Shown one piece after another: positions 1 to 8,494 of a stretch of DNA of 64,000 nt. The notes beneath the pieces were generated by a model. The model was given only the letters and a program-made list of their open reading frames with translations, was not told where the DNA came from and made no database searches. A program made the position numbers and the translations under genes. This DNA is from Rhodanobacter sp. (GTDB lineage: Bacteria > Pseudomonadota > Gammaproteobacteria > Xanthomonadales > Rhodanobacteraceae), in the NCBI GenBank assembly GCA_004298015.1, contig SCSE01000001.1:1-64000 (forward strand), read 5' to 3'. The number at the start of each line of letters is the position of its first letter. The first letter of the stretch is position 1.

Positions 1-74
1 GAACTCAGAAGTGAAACGCGCATGCGCCGATGGTAGTGTGGCTTTGCCATGCAAGAGTAGGTCACCGCCAGGGG
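1..74 (+). rRNA. rrf: 5S ribosomal RNA, 3' part only
   Basis: The window opens inside a 5S rRNA gene. The segments GAACTCAGAAGTGAAACG, GCGCCGATGGTAGTGTGG and AGAGTAGGTCACCGCCAGG are the conserved 3' half of bacterial 5S rRNA, and the final GGTCACCGCCAGG would pair with the 5' strand lying outside the window. The 5' part and the rest of the rrn operon are missing. The 3' end is set by the expected closing stem and may be off by a few bases. Confidence 0.93.
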
Positions 75-89
75 CTTTATCCTGAACAA

Positions 90-117
90 CCCTCACCGGC
101 AACGGTGGGGGTTTTTC
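90..117 (+). terminator. Rho-independent terminator of the rRNA operon
   Basis: CCCTCACCG and CGGTGGGGG form a nine-pair stem (one G-U) around a GCAA tetraloop and are followed by TTTTTCTTT. It lies about 15 bases after the 5S end and fits the terminator of the rrn operon. Confidence 0.88.
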
Positions 118-160
118 TTTGCGGCCGTTGCTGCTGCGACGTAAGCATCACCCACGTCCC

Positions 161-190
161 TCAAGAATGGCCAGCTCAAGCGATTCTCTA
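161..190 (+). repeat. Dispersed intergenic repeat, copy A
   Basis: These 30 bases match 13760-13789 at 26 of 30 positions in the same orientation, including an unbroken CTCAAGC and ATTCTCTA. Within the repeat, AGAATGGC and GCGATTCT form an imperfect inverted repeat, so the unit could fold. Weaker similarity continues past the right end of both copies. I do not recognise the family. The two copies bracket slt and the A/T-richer glucan block. Confidence 0.6.
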
Positions 191-242
191 GAGGGCGCTG
201 CCGATGGGTGATGAGGACTTCCATCGCAACTCGTGCATCGGC

Positions 243-314
243 GTAGGGCGGGCACCGCCCGCCGGTCCTGCCCAGATCATCATGACGAAGAGCGGTGCAC
301 GGTGTCCGTCCTAC
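243..314. repeat. REP-like elements in inverted pair (REPIN-like)
   Basis: The left unit starts with GTAGG and continues GCGG-GCA-CCGC as a hairpin. The right unit, on the other strand, starts with GTAGG and continues ACGG-ACA-CCGT. The 15-base arms at 243-257 and 300-314 match at 13 of 15 positions when one is reversed. A GTAG tetranucleotide followed by a small palindrome, in head-to-head pairs, is the architecture known for REP sequences mobilised by RAYT transposases. It sits 11 bases past the slt stop and may also act as a 3' hairpin for slt mRNA. No RAYT gene is in the window. Confidence 0.6.
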
Positions 315-324
315 CAGCCTGACC

Positions 325-2385
325 TCAGAGCGATGCCGCGGCAGGCGGGTTGTTCCGGGAGTGCTTGGCCGGAGCATGCGCTGTTTCCGCAATAACCGGA
401 CACTGCACCGATTTACGCGGGGAAAGCGTCGTTGGAGGGGTATAGGCTGTGCCTATGGCATTCAGGCGGGAACTCATGGCGGTAACACTGCCATGCAGGC
501 GCCAGTCGTAGATCACGCTGAATGCCATGACGCGGGCAACGTATTCACGTGTTTCCTTGAACGGCATGGTAGCGATGAAAAGATCCGGTGGCAGCGTGCC
601 CCGGCTTTGCAGCCACTGATCCACGCGATTGGGTCCTGCGTTGTAGGCCGCGCTGGCGAGCCAGGGTGAGCCACCAAAGCGTGCGGACATCTGCGCGAGG
701 TAACGGGTGCCGAGCGCAATGTTCACCGTCGGATCGTAGAGCGTGTCGCCGCCGCCCCAAACCATGCCGTTTTGCCGTGCGACGAGGGCTGCAGTCTGCG
801 GCAACAACTGCATCAGGCCGCGCGCATCGGCGGCGGAGCGTGCGTCGCTCATCCACGCGCTCTCGGCACGCAGCAGTCCGTAGGCCCAGGCTGGTTCGAT
901 ACCGGCCTCTTCGGCTTGGGGAACCACGCCGTCCTGACTGGCCAGCGGGAAACGCAAGCGGTACAAGCGCAACGCTTCTCCGTGGGACAGGGCGAATATC
1001 GCACGGTCGTACCAGCCTTTGCGGTTGGCGAGATCGACCGCCAGCCGTCGCGTGGTCTGGTCGGCACCTTTCAGTGCACGGTTCCACTCACGCCGTGCCA
1101 GCCGCGGCAGATCGACCGCATAGAGCTCGAATGCGCGCTGCAAGCCGGAGTTTTGCTGCAGCAGCTTCGAGCCCTCCGGGTTGTCAGCGAGGCTCAATGG
1201 GCAGATGGCGTAGGGTTGGTCGAGCCGGTCAGCGGCGAGAAAACCGTAGAAGGTCGCCTGATCGGCGAGTATGTTGAATTGGCGTCGAGCCGCCGTGTGC
1301 TGGCCGGTCTCGGCCAGTGCTCGGGCATGGAAGTAGCGCCACTCCCCATCCTGCCGCTGTTCCAAGGGCATGGCATCGATCGCCGCGAGCACGGCGGGCC
1401 AGTCCTGCCGCACCAGCGCAACGCGTACTCGCCACTCCCGGGTGGCGTCACTTTGGGCCGCCGCCGGCAGTGCCACCAGTCGTGACAACGCGTCGTCGGT
1501 AAAGTCGGTGGCGTTGAACAGGGCCAGGACCTGCAGTACTCGGTCTCGCGCCGAGGCACTGAAATCGAAGCGCTGTTTCAGCTTCCCCCACGCGTCGTCG
1601 GCCTGCGTCGAGTCGCGCCGCGCCAACCGGCTCAGAGCCAGGACGACGGCCTCACGGTAGCGCGGGGTATCTGGCCAATTTGCGGCAGCCCTGGCGGCGG
1701 CGGAAGGGTCTCGAAGCGCCTGCACCAGGGCCATCGCCTGGGCGCGCTGCTCCTTGGGCAACCAGCCGGCAAGACTGGCAACGGTGCCCGCATGTTTGTC
1801 TTGGGCCGCGTGTTCGATGCGGGCCCACAATCGCGTGCTGGTCAACAAGCCCTGATCGTGCGCTGCGTTCAGTACCGGATCGCACGCCGATGGCAGGCTT
1901 GGCTTGGCCCACAAGGCGGCGAGGTCCGCCGAAAATTTCAGTTTTTTGCCAGCGGCCATGCGCGCCTGCAGCGCATCACAGCTCAGTGCCGCACCGAGGC
2001 CGGGCACATACAGCGTCTGGAAGTCCGCCCAGTCCTGGCGTCGCGCCAGTTCGCCGAGGAAATGCCGCCGCAGATCGCCGGCGGGGATCCAGTGCGGATA
2101 GCGCTTGAGGTAGGCATTTACCGTGCCGATATCGATCTGCCGGATATCGTGTTCGAGCGAAGCCGCCTGCAGATACGGATACAGCGGATAGTCTTTCAAG
2201 CCCGCAGCCAGACTCCGCCATGCGTCGCCGCCCTGCTGCGCAGCGGCATAGGCCTGCTTGAACGCGGCGCGCTGGGCCTTCACTGGCTCCCTCGCCGATG
2301 CGGTCGAGGTGATCAATAGCAGCCAGACAGCTGGCAACAACAGGCGAACAAGTGGTGCGCGCCGCGGCGGGGCACAGAAAGGCAT
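325..2385 (-). CDS. slt: Soluble lytic murein transglycosylase
   Basis: Periplasmic enzyme that cleaves the MurNAc-GlcNAc bond of peptidoglycan with formation of 1,6-anhydroMurNAc. After a signal peptide (Arg-rich start, hydrophobic LLLPAVWLLLI, cleavage after SASA) comes a long alpha-helical U/L-type superhelix of about 450 residues. A C-terminal SLT domain follows with the catalytic Glu in LLRAESAW, then GLMQLLP and AAYNAGPNRV, all diagnostic of Slt70. The reading frame extends upstream to a TTG at 2445. I prefer the ATG at 2385 because a GGAG lies eight bases before it and the signal peptide then begins at residue 1 (686 residues). No operon partner is on this strand. An Ala-rich tail follows the SLT domain. 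Confidence 0.95.
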   Translation of the reverse strand: MPFCAPPRRAPLVRLLLPAVWLLLITSTASAREPVKAQRAAFKQAYAAAQQGGDAWRSLAAGLKDYPLYPYLQAASLEHDIRQIDIGTVNAYLKRYPHWIPAGDLRRHFLGELARRQDWADFQTLYVPGLGAALSCDALQARMAAGKKLKFSADLAALWAKPSLPSACDPVLNAAHDQGLLTSTRLWARIEHAAQDKHAGTVASLAGWLPKEQRAQAMALVQALRDPSAAARAAANWPDTPRYREAVVLALSRLARRDSTQADDAWGKLKQRFDFSASARDRVLQVLALFNATDFTDDALSRLVALPAAAQSDATREWRVRVALVRQDWPAVLAAIDAMPLEQRQDGEWRYFHARALAETGQHTAARRQFNILADQATFYGFLAADRLDQPYAICPLSLADNPEGSKLLQQNSGLQRAFELYAVDLPRLARREWNRALKGADQTTRRLAVDLANRKGWYDRAIFALSHGEALRLYRLRFPLASQDGVVPQAEEAGIEPAWAYGLLRAESAWMSDARSAADARGLMQLLPQTAALVARQNGMVWGGGDTLYDPTVNIALGTRYLAQMSARFGGSPWLASAAYNAGPNRVDQWLQSRGTLPPDLFIATMPFKETREYVARVMAFSVIYDWRLHGSVTAMSSRLNAIGTAYTPPTTLSPRKSVQCPVIAETAHAPAKHSRNNPPAAASL

Positions 2386-2601
2386 GAAAACTCCGGGATC
2401 GTTCTGACGGAAGTGTAGTCGAAGAGGACGTCGTTGCTGAGTCAAGGAGATTTTTGAGGCTGCGCTCTGTGCCTGCTAAGCTCCCGCAGTAAGCGTTCAG
2501 GATTCGGCTGATGAAAGTCTTCGCGATCTTCTCACAGGTTAATCTCTACTTGCTCTTGCTAGCTGATGTCAGTTTTACTTACTCCCCGGCAGGTGAGTAA
2601 C

Positions 2602-2961
2602 ATGTTGTCCCGCTACGCGGCATGGTTTGGTCTTGCTTTAGTGATAGCGATGTTCGTTTGGCTGAGATTGGGATGGATTCAACAGGCAGTGGTGACCCAG
2701 CAATGCTTGGCGGGTGCAGTCACCATAGGCTGCAGCATCAGAGCGTGGGCGGTGGCTGCAAGTCACGGGTGGGTGACTATGGTGGCGCTTTTGTTTACTG
2801 TGCTGTCGCTGCGCTGGAGCTTTCCACTGACCGCATGGCTTGCCGCGGCAAGTGGTGGGGTCGCGATGGTGCTTTACCATCCCGAACCGGGTGCCGCAGC
2901 ACTATTAATAGGGGTGTTGCGATTGGCGCGCTATCAAGTTGTTCTGCACAAGCGCGCTTAG
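2602..2961 (+). CDS. Small multi-pass membrane protein of unknown function
   Basis: The 119-residue product consists almost entirely of three to four hydrophobic segments (for example WFGLALVIAMFVWL, WVTMVALLFTVLSL and LTAWLAAASGGVAMVLY) with a basic C-terminus, so it should be an inner-membrane protein. I do not recognise a family. An ATG at 2566 is also in frame. The ATG at 2602 is preferred because AGGTGAG stands just before it. Its last 57 bases overlap the 3' end of the GH17 gene tail to tail, which suggests a long-standing association with it. A role in glucan handling is only a guess from position. Confidence 0.6.
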   Translation: MLSRYAAWFGLALVIAMFVWLRLGWIQQAVVTQQCLAGAVTIGCSIRAWAVAASHGWVTMVALLFTVLSLRWSFPLTAWLAAASGGVAMVLYHPEPGAAALLIGVLRLARYQVVLHKRA

Positions 2962-4533
2962 TATTACGGGAGCCGCTAGCAGCAAGTTGCAGGCGAGCCA
3001 ACCCAAAACTTCCTTATTCGCTGCGTGATTGTAAGCAAAAAGGCCAGTCGCGGCTATCAGCACCCAAGCTGCCAAGATTCTCGTTTCGATGATGTTATAG
3101 GCTGTTATGGCCCCGGTTACCGCTGTACAAAGTGCAAATGCTACAGCCGGTGCCGCAAAAACTGCGACTGGATAGTCACGATAACGACCATCAAATACCA
3201 ATAGTAAATCGATATAGGCTAAGGAAAGCAACCAAAGTCCATGCATAAATGGTGAAACAAACATGGCCCAAAAGGCGGCGGAGGCCGAATTCTCATCGAC
3301 CAACCAGGCGGCAAGAAGTCGCGTACAAGCGAAAGCGACTAGACCTGCAAGAGCGCACATGGTAAGGCCCAATAACCACAGCCACGGTCCTTGCAGTGAG
3401 TAGGACATTGACCTCATGGCCTCGGCCAGAACCGAGCCAGTACCAATGCCCCCCAAGACCCCAATTAAGCGTCGTCGAGCTCCTGTCCCGCAAAATGTCG
3501 CGAACAACATTCCGACAGCGAAGGAGGCAAGCCACCCAAACCACCAGTTTTTAACTTCAACAACGGGTCCTTGCAGCGCGAACTTCGGTTTGGCATTAGC
3601 CCCGAATAGTCCCCAATAGCCACCAACCGTACCCTCTAGGCCTCGCTTCCATGGTTGATCGAATGACTCGATTAGATTGTAACGCACTGCATGTTTGTTA
3701 GCGTAAATCAGAAACCGCCGCACATAGCTTGCTTCGTTGATGCGGCTTGGCACCGCGTCTTCCCGAGCCTTTCCCTCACTCGGCCAGCCGGTCTCGCCGA
3801 TTAGAATCGGCTTATTTGGTAGCGCCCGCTCCATATCGTGATAAATCCGGTTGACATACGCCACTGCCTGATCTGCCGATGGAGGGTTTTTGTCCCAATA
3901 GGGCAAGATATGTACGGTTACGAACGAGACAGCATTCGCCAATTCGTCGTTGTGCGCATATTGCAACCAAAGTGTCCACCCGTCGGCGTAGGTAACGGGA
4001 ACGGTGGTTGCGGCACGTACTTCGCGGATGTAGCCGACGAGTTGGTGCGGCGACAGCTCGCCGCGCATAAGTACTTCGTTACCCACGACAATGGCGCGAA
4101 CGGTCTTTGGATACGCTCTGGCGGTCTGTATGCCCTGTGCCACTTCGTGTGCATTGGCGGCTTTGTCGGAAGATAACCAGATGCCAAGGAGCACTTTCAT
4201 TCCGTAGCGTTTGGCGAGACGTGGCACCGCACTCAACCCCATGGCTTGCGAGTAGGTTCTAACGCAGTCAAATCGTCCCGATAGCCGTTTGAGATCATCG
4301 TCAATGCGCTGTGACGAAACAAAGGCATGCGGATTAGCGGGGTCCTCACCCACGCGCCGAAAAGGGGCATAGGATACGCAGGCGATTTTCGATGACGGCG
4401 CGTCTGGAAGATGAATCGGAAGACCAAGTAGCCCCCAATAGAGCACGCCCCCAATTGCCGCTAGCAATATCACCGCGAACACGAAGACGCGTTGCCATAG
4501 CGATGGTGTACATCCATTCACTTGGTTACGCAT
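2905..4533 (-). CDS. GH17 family glucanase/transglucosylase with C-terminal membrane domain
   Basis: Residues 14-36 are a signal anchor. Residues about 48-335 form a GH17 (beta/alpha)8 domain with the probable acid/base Glu153 in VVGNEVL and nucleophile Glu247 in ILIGETGWPSEG. Roughly seven or eight hydrophobic segments follow to the C-terminus. GH17 acts on beta-1,3-glucans, and bacterial members fused to membrane helices are often labelled beta-(1,6)-glucan synthase (NdvC-like) because they can transfer rather than hydrolyse. The catalytic domain should face the periplasm. AAGGT precedes the ATG. The gene ends the minus-strand glucan cluster but has its own 490-base upstream gap, so separate transcription is likely. 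Codon use is A/T-richer than in the flanking housekeeping genes. Confidence 0.85.
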   Translation of the reverse strand: MRNQVNGCTPSLWQRVFVFAVILLAAIGGVLYWGLLGLPIHLPDAPSSKIACVSYAPFRRVGEDPANPHAFVSSQRIDDDLKRLSGRFDCVRTYSQAMGLSAVPRLAKRYGMKVLLGIWLSSDKAANAHEVAQGIQTARAYPKTVRAIVVGNEVLMRGELSPHQLVGYIREVRAATTVPVTYADGWTLWLQYAHNDELANAVSFVTVHILPYWDKNPPSADQAVAYVNRIYHDMERALPNKPILIGETGWPSEGKAREDAVPSRINEASYVRRFLIYANKHAVRYNLIESFDQPWKRGLEGTVGGYWGLFGANAKPKFALQGPVVEVKNWWFGWLASFAVGMLFATFCGTGARRRLIGVLGGIGTGSVLAEAMRSMSYSLQGPWLWLLGLTMCALAGLVAFACTRLLAAWLVDENSASAAFWAMFVSPFMHGLWLLSLAYIDLLLVFDGRYRDYPVAVFAAPAVAFALCTAVTGAITAYNIIETRILAAWVLIAATGLFAYNHAANKEVLGWLACNLLLAAPVILSALVQNNLIARQSQHPY

Positions 4534-5026
4534 TTGACCTTACCCTCGAACTTCGTGTCCCATAACCTTGATCATGGATTAGATTGTTTGGCCCGATCGG
4601 CAAGCCAACGTTTCTCAAACTGCATCGGGCTGTGAAATAGTTCAAGGTGGAATGAAGGGCCTCGGTGTGCAAGAGCAGACAGGCGAGGGTCTCATCCTTG
4701 ACGTGCCGGCAAGTGACAAAGCGCTGTCCGTGTAACCGTTCTGCATTCGATGATTCAAACGACGTTCTGTTGCAAGTACTCTGCCTGGGGAAGGCTACGC
4801 GCTACAAGCTTCTCCCGCGCCGGGACGTCCAAGAGGACGTCCCGGCAGTACTGGCCGAGGTGAACGCTGCGGACGCTCAGATCTGTCTATTTACTGGGGG
4901 CGTTTTACCACGCCATGCGCAGTCCGTCGATGATGATGTTGCGCGTCTCTGTCTCGACCACCGCCATCATCTCCTTACGATCAAGCGGGACCTGAGATTT
5001 AACTACTCCGCGATGCCTCTATCCGC
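4534..5026. other. Intergenic region between the GH3 and GH17 genes
   Basis: About 490 bases with no convincing gene. The plus-strand frame that runs through it continues into the antisense of the GH3 gene and has no family signature. The region contains the 28-base perfect hairpin described separately. A GCGCTGTC (4721-4728) matches half of the candidate LacI operator at 13311-13328 but lacks the other half. It probably holds the GH17 promoter, though I could not assign -35 and -10 boxes with confidence. Confidence 0.5.
4819..4846. repeat. Perfect 12-bp inverted repeat with tetraloop
   Basis: GCCGGGACGTCC and GGACGTCCCGGC are perfectly complementary around AAGA. Neither strand has a T-run after it, so it is not a standard terminator. 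It lies about 290 bases upstream of the GH17 start and about 180 bases past the GH3 stop. Possible roles are an operator, an mRNA 3'-end stabiliser for the GH3 transcript, or a mobile palindrome. The core AGGACGT/ACGTCCT recurs as an inverted repeat upstream of the TonB receptor at 13274-13301. Confidence 0.65.
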
Positions 5027-7240
5027 TTACAGGAGAGGAGTCGAAGCTGATAAGGACAGTGCCGTCTGCGCATCAGCCTGCATGGCATTGTGGGCTACCT
5101 CCAGCTTGTACTTGCCAGAATTTAATTGCCAGCGGTGCGCCAAGGCGTCGTAGTGAGCTAGCGATCGCGTGGCCACGACCAAATGCACATAACGATTCTG
5201 ACCTGGAGCAAGGGATAGCTTGGTCCAGGCGACAAGACGACGCGTGGTGTCACCATTAGGTGGGGTGCCGTAGATTTGTGGCACCGCCTCACCGCTTCGT
5301 TTGCCAGTGTTGCGAATGTCGAAGTCCACCACGACACGCATATTCGTCCCTGAGCCGTGAACGTGAGCGTAAAAATGGGTGTAAGCAAAGTGGGTATAGC
5401 TTAGGCCGAAGCCAAATGGAAAGAGCGGGTTCAGCCTACGCTTTTGATACCATCGATAGCCAACATCAGGACCCTCAATATTGTAGTCTACGGTTGTCGG
5501 CGGCGGAGCCTTGTTCCCATAACCCGCCGCTGGCAGCTTCGGTCGCGGTAACTGCGATAGACTGACTGGCCAGCTCAGCGGTAAGTGACCGGAAGGGTTT
5601 GCCATGCCGAATAGCAGGCGTGCTATGGCTGGACCTCCCCCAGCTCCTGGGTACCAAGCCTCCAGCACGGCGTCTACTTTATGTAGCCACGGCATGGCGA
5701 TCGGGCCGCCGTTCTCTAGTACCACGATGGTACGCGGATTGGCTGCGGCCACCGCTTCGACCAATGCATTCTGGTTGTTGGGTAGCTCCAAGGATGCGCG
5801 ATCAAATGATTCAGCCATCCATTGGTGTACGAATACTATCGCCACGTCGGCTTTGGCCGCGGCACGCGCAGCTGTCACCAGGTTGGCGCCTGAATCGTAT
5901 TGAACGTTGATTTTTGGGGCCAGCCTGCGAAACGCAGCCAGTGGCGAGGAGGGTAGATACATGGGTGGCCCAGGCCATTGCGCTGGCCTGCCGTCTTGGA
6001 CTACGTTGCCGCCCGATGGCCGCACCGTTGACGATCCGCCGCCGCTTAGTACTCCCTTGTCGGCGTGGGTACCGATAAGAACGATGTGATGAAGGTTTAC
6101 CGACAACGGTAACAGTCCGTTGCGATTGCGAAGCAGAACCGCACCGGCCTCTTCGGTTTTCTGTGCCACTTGACGGTCAGTGGCGAAAGCGATCGGTTGC
6201 TTGTGTGGCGGGTGGTCGAATACACCAACGGCGAACATCGAACGCAGGATACGATGGACCATATCGTCGATACGTGACTGCGGTACCGCGCCATCGGCCA
6301 CGGCTGCGCGTAAAGGTTTGCCGAAATAGACTTGCTTGTCGAAGTCGGCAGCGGCCGACTCTTGGTCCAAGCCGGCCATGGCCGCCTTGGTGGCGCTGTG
6401 CGTGCCGCCCCAGTCGGACATCACGAAGCCCCTGAAACCCCAGTCTTGCTTCAATATCTGGTCGAGCAGTAGCTTGTTTTCGCAGGCATAGGTGCCGTTG
6501 ACGCGATTATATGAGCACATGACCGCACCAGGATGGCCCTCGGTGACGACGATGTGAAAGGCCAGCAGGTCCGATTCGCGCATGGCCGCCTGGTTAAGTT
6601 CCGAGCTGATGGTCGTGCGGCCAGTCTCCTGGTCGTTGATTGCGTAGTGCTTGACCGTGGAGATTACATGCTGCGACTGGATGCCGCGCACGGCCTGGGC
6701 CACCATGGTGCCGGCCAGCAGCGGATCCTCGCCGGCATACTCGAAATTGCGACCGTTGCGCGGCTCGCGCAACAGATCCACGCCGCCAGCCAGCAGAACG
6801 TCGAAGCCCTTTGCATGTGCTTCGGCACCAATCATGGCACCACCATCGAATTCGACCTTTGGGTCCCAGCTAGCTGCGCTGGCCAGTCCGGAGGGCAATG
6901 AGGTTGCACCTTCGCCGCCTGGATGCGGCTTGGCCACACCCATGCCTGCATCTGTTTCCTGCAGTGCTGGCACCTTCAACGATGGAATGCCTGGAACATA
7001 GCCCGCCGATCCTAGTGCACCATGGGGCATGCCATGACCGTGGTAGGTGGATCCGTAATCGGAGCGGATCAGGCGAAATTTTTGCGCCTGAGTCAGATGG
7101 GCCTCCAGAAGGTGGGCCCGTTTGTCCGGGCGTAGCGACAGGTTCATCCAAGGTAGCGACGCAGCGCTGATAGCCGCCGAACACAAGCTGCTTGCAATCA
7201 GTAGTCCCAGCAAGCATTGCTTGCTAACTGCATTTTTCAT
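5027..7240 (-). CDS. Glycoside hydrolase family 3 beta-glucosidase, secreted
   Basis: Releases glucose from the non-reducing end of beta-glucosides or glucan oligosaccharides. A signal peptide (LLGLLIASSLCSAAISA) precedes the GH3 N-terminal barrel with LQETDAGMG, KHYAINDQE and GFVMSDWGGT, where Asp276 is the expected nucleophile. The alpha/beta sandwich domain and a C-terminal fibronectin-III-like domain (GFGLSYTHFAYTHF onwards) follow. The length of 737 residues is normal for three-domain periplasmic GH3 enzymes of the BglX type. It lies 207 bases downstream of the lacI gene on the same strand. The exact linkage preference cannot be read from sequence; the GH30 and GH17 neighbours suggest beta-1,6 or beta-1,3 glucooligosaccharides. 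Confidence 0.92.
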   Translation of the reverse strand: MKNAVSKQCLLGLLIASSLCSAAISAASLPWMNLSLRPDKRAHLLEAHLTQAQKFRLIRSDYGSTYHGHGMPHGALGSAGYVPGIPSLKVPALQETDAGMGVAKPHPGGEGATSLPSGLASAASWDPKVEFDGGAMIGAEAHAKGFDVLLAGGVDLLREPRNGRNFEYAGEDPLLAGTMVAQAVRGIQSQHVISTVKHYAINDQETGRTTISSELNQAAMRESDLLAFHIVVTEGHPGAVMCSYNRVNGTYACENKLLLDQILKQDWGFRGFVMSDWGGTHSATKAAMAGLDQESAAADFDKQVYFGKPLRAAVADGAVPQSRIDDMVHRILRSMFAVGVFDHPPHKQPIAFATDRQVAQKTEEAGAVLLRNRNGLLPLSVNLHHIVLIGTHADKGVLSGGGSSTVRPSGGNVVQDGRPAQWPGPPMYLPSSPLAAFRRLAPKINVQYDSGANLVTAARAAAKADVAIVFVHQWMAESFDRASLELPNNQNALVEAVAAANPRTIVVLENGGPIAMPWLHKVDAVLEAWYPGAGGGPAIARLLFGMANPSGHLPLSWPVSLSQLPRPKLPAAGYGNKAPPPTTVDYNIEGPDVGYRWYQKRRLNPLFPFGFGLSYTHFAYTHFYAHVHGSGTNMRVVVDFDIRNTGKRSGEAVPQIYGTPPNGDTTRRLVAWTKLSLAPGQNRYVHLVVATRSLAHYDALAHRWQLNSGKYKLEVAHNAMQADAQTALSLSASTPLL

Positions 7241-7306
7241 AATAAACGTCCCGATAGTGAATCAGTGGTAGACATCGTGCGATGCAGCGGAGCCAGTAGG
7301 AGAAAG

Positions 7307-7358
7307 TTGGTGGCTCTGAATTGTTTGGATACAACCACCAATTGCCTGATGTTAGGCA
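7307..7358. promoter_or_regulatory. Inverted repeats between lacI and the GH3 gene
   Basis: TTGGTGG (7307-7313) and CCACCAA (7335-7341) form a seven-pair inverted repeat. It is followed by TGCCT-N6-AGGCA (7343-7358). They lie 67-118 bases before the GH3 start codon, where a promoter or operator would be expected. Neither has the central CG typical of LacI-family operators and no T-run follows, so the function is open. Confidence 0.35.
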
Positions 7359-7447
7359 TCGCGCGGTTCGGCTTACTGATATATGTCCGCTAACTGGGTA
7401 AACAGGTTGAAAAATGCGTGCAGGTCTTAAAATGGCGGCTCTTGCAT

Positions 7448-8464
7448 TCAGCGACCACTTGTCGATGGCTTCCCCGTAGACGCTCGCACACAAAGTGAAT
7501 AGTTGGCCAGAACCATATTCGCCTTGACGTTGTGGTGGATGATCTTGAACAACTCCGTCGCGGCGATTCGCCCCATGTCAAGACACGGTTGATGAATCGT
7601 CGTGATCGACGGCCATACCTGTCGGGAGATTGGTGTGTCGTCGAAGCCACATACGGACAGATCGTCAGGTATTCGCAATCCCATCTCCAATGCAGTGGAG
7701 ATGACGCCAGCCGCCATGTCATCGTTGGCGGCAAAGATTGCAGTGGGCCGATTTTCTGCAATGAGAAATCGGTGCGCGCACTCTACGCCTGATTGGTACG
7801 AAAACTGCCCCTGAAGAACCAGTGATTCGCGATAAAGAAGTCCGGAACGGGCCAAGCCTTCCGCGTAACCCTTGAGGCGTAACTCGGAACCACCGTGTCG
7901 TGGGTGCCCAATGATATGAGCGATTGAGGTGTGCCCCAGCGATACCAGGTGTTCGACCATGTCGCATGAGGCTGCAGTTTCGTCCAAGGCTACGCCGGAA
8001 AAAGTATCTGGCTCCCGCGGTGAGATACAGGTAAAAGGGATGTCGCGTGTTCTCAATTCCGCTATGACACCGGGGTGCTCGGTAATTGGTGGTGTCAGTA
8101 CTAAGCCATCTGGGCGTCGACTGGAGATTAGCTTGGCTACCCGACTGACTAGATCTGCGCTGCTGGAATCGATGGGTTGCGCCATCATGCCGTAGCTATA
8201 GGAATCGCAGACTTGGAGGACCCCGGTTTGGACTTCCATCACGTAGCTTGGCGACGGATTGTCGTAGAGCAGCGCCACTATGAATGAGCGGTTTGCTGCC
8301 AAGCTTCTTGCCGAGGGATTTGGAAGGTAATCCAAGGCCTCAATCGAGACCGCGACCCGGCGGCGTGTCGACTCACGAACATTAGGCTCGTTGTTTAGCA
8401 CTCTTGAGACCGTCTTCGCGGACAGTCCGGCGTGAGCAGCAACATCTTCAAGGCGAGGACGCAT
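7448..8464 (-). CDS. LacI-family transcriptional regulator of the glucan locus
   Basis: A LacI-type helix-turn-helix covers residues 1-25 (LEDVAAHAGLSAKTVSRVLN), followed by the hinge NPSARSLAANRS that inserts into the minor groove. A periplasmic-binding-protein-like sensor domain (about residues 60-338) has FVALLYDNPSPSY, FAANDDMAAGV and VCGFDDTPISRQVWPSITT. The ATG at 8464 follows AAGG; a TTG one codon upstream is also possible. It lies 30 bases after the GH30 stop on the same strand and is probably co-transcribed with it. Its likely job is to repress the locus until a sugar product (glucose dimer or gentiobiose-like) binds. The inducer is inferred only from the neighbours. Confidence 0.92.
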   Translation of the reverse strand: MRPRLEDVAAHAGLSAKTVSRVLNNEPNVRESTRRRVAVSIEALDYLPNPSARSLAANRSFIVALLYDNPSPSYVMEVQTGVLQVCDSYSYGMMAQPIDSSSADLVSRVAKLISSRRPDGLVLTPPITEHPGVIAELRTRDIPFTCISPREPDTFSGVALDETAASCDMVEHLVSLGHTSIAHIIGHPRHGGSELRLKGYAEGLARSGLLYRESLVLQGQFSYQSGVECAHRFLIAENRPTAIFAANDDMAAGVISTALEMGLRIPDDLSVCGFDDTPISRQVWPSITTIHQPCLDMGRIAATELFKIIHHNVKANMVLANYSLCVRASTGKPSTSGR

Positions 8465-8494
8465 CAAGAAGGAAACCTTTTCAGAGCAAGCGAG

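Noticed and set aside
4819-4846. Palindrome as a rho-independent terminator of the GH3 gene
   Set aside because: The stem is perfect, but neither strand has Ts after it, so it is listed as a palindrome of unknown role.
4665-5153. 162-codon plus-strand frame in the gap between GH3 and GH17
   Set aside because: Its 3' part is antisense to the end of the GH3 gene, it contains the perfect palindrome, and it has no family signature or ribosome-binding site.
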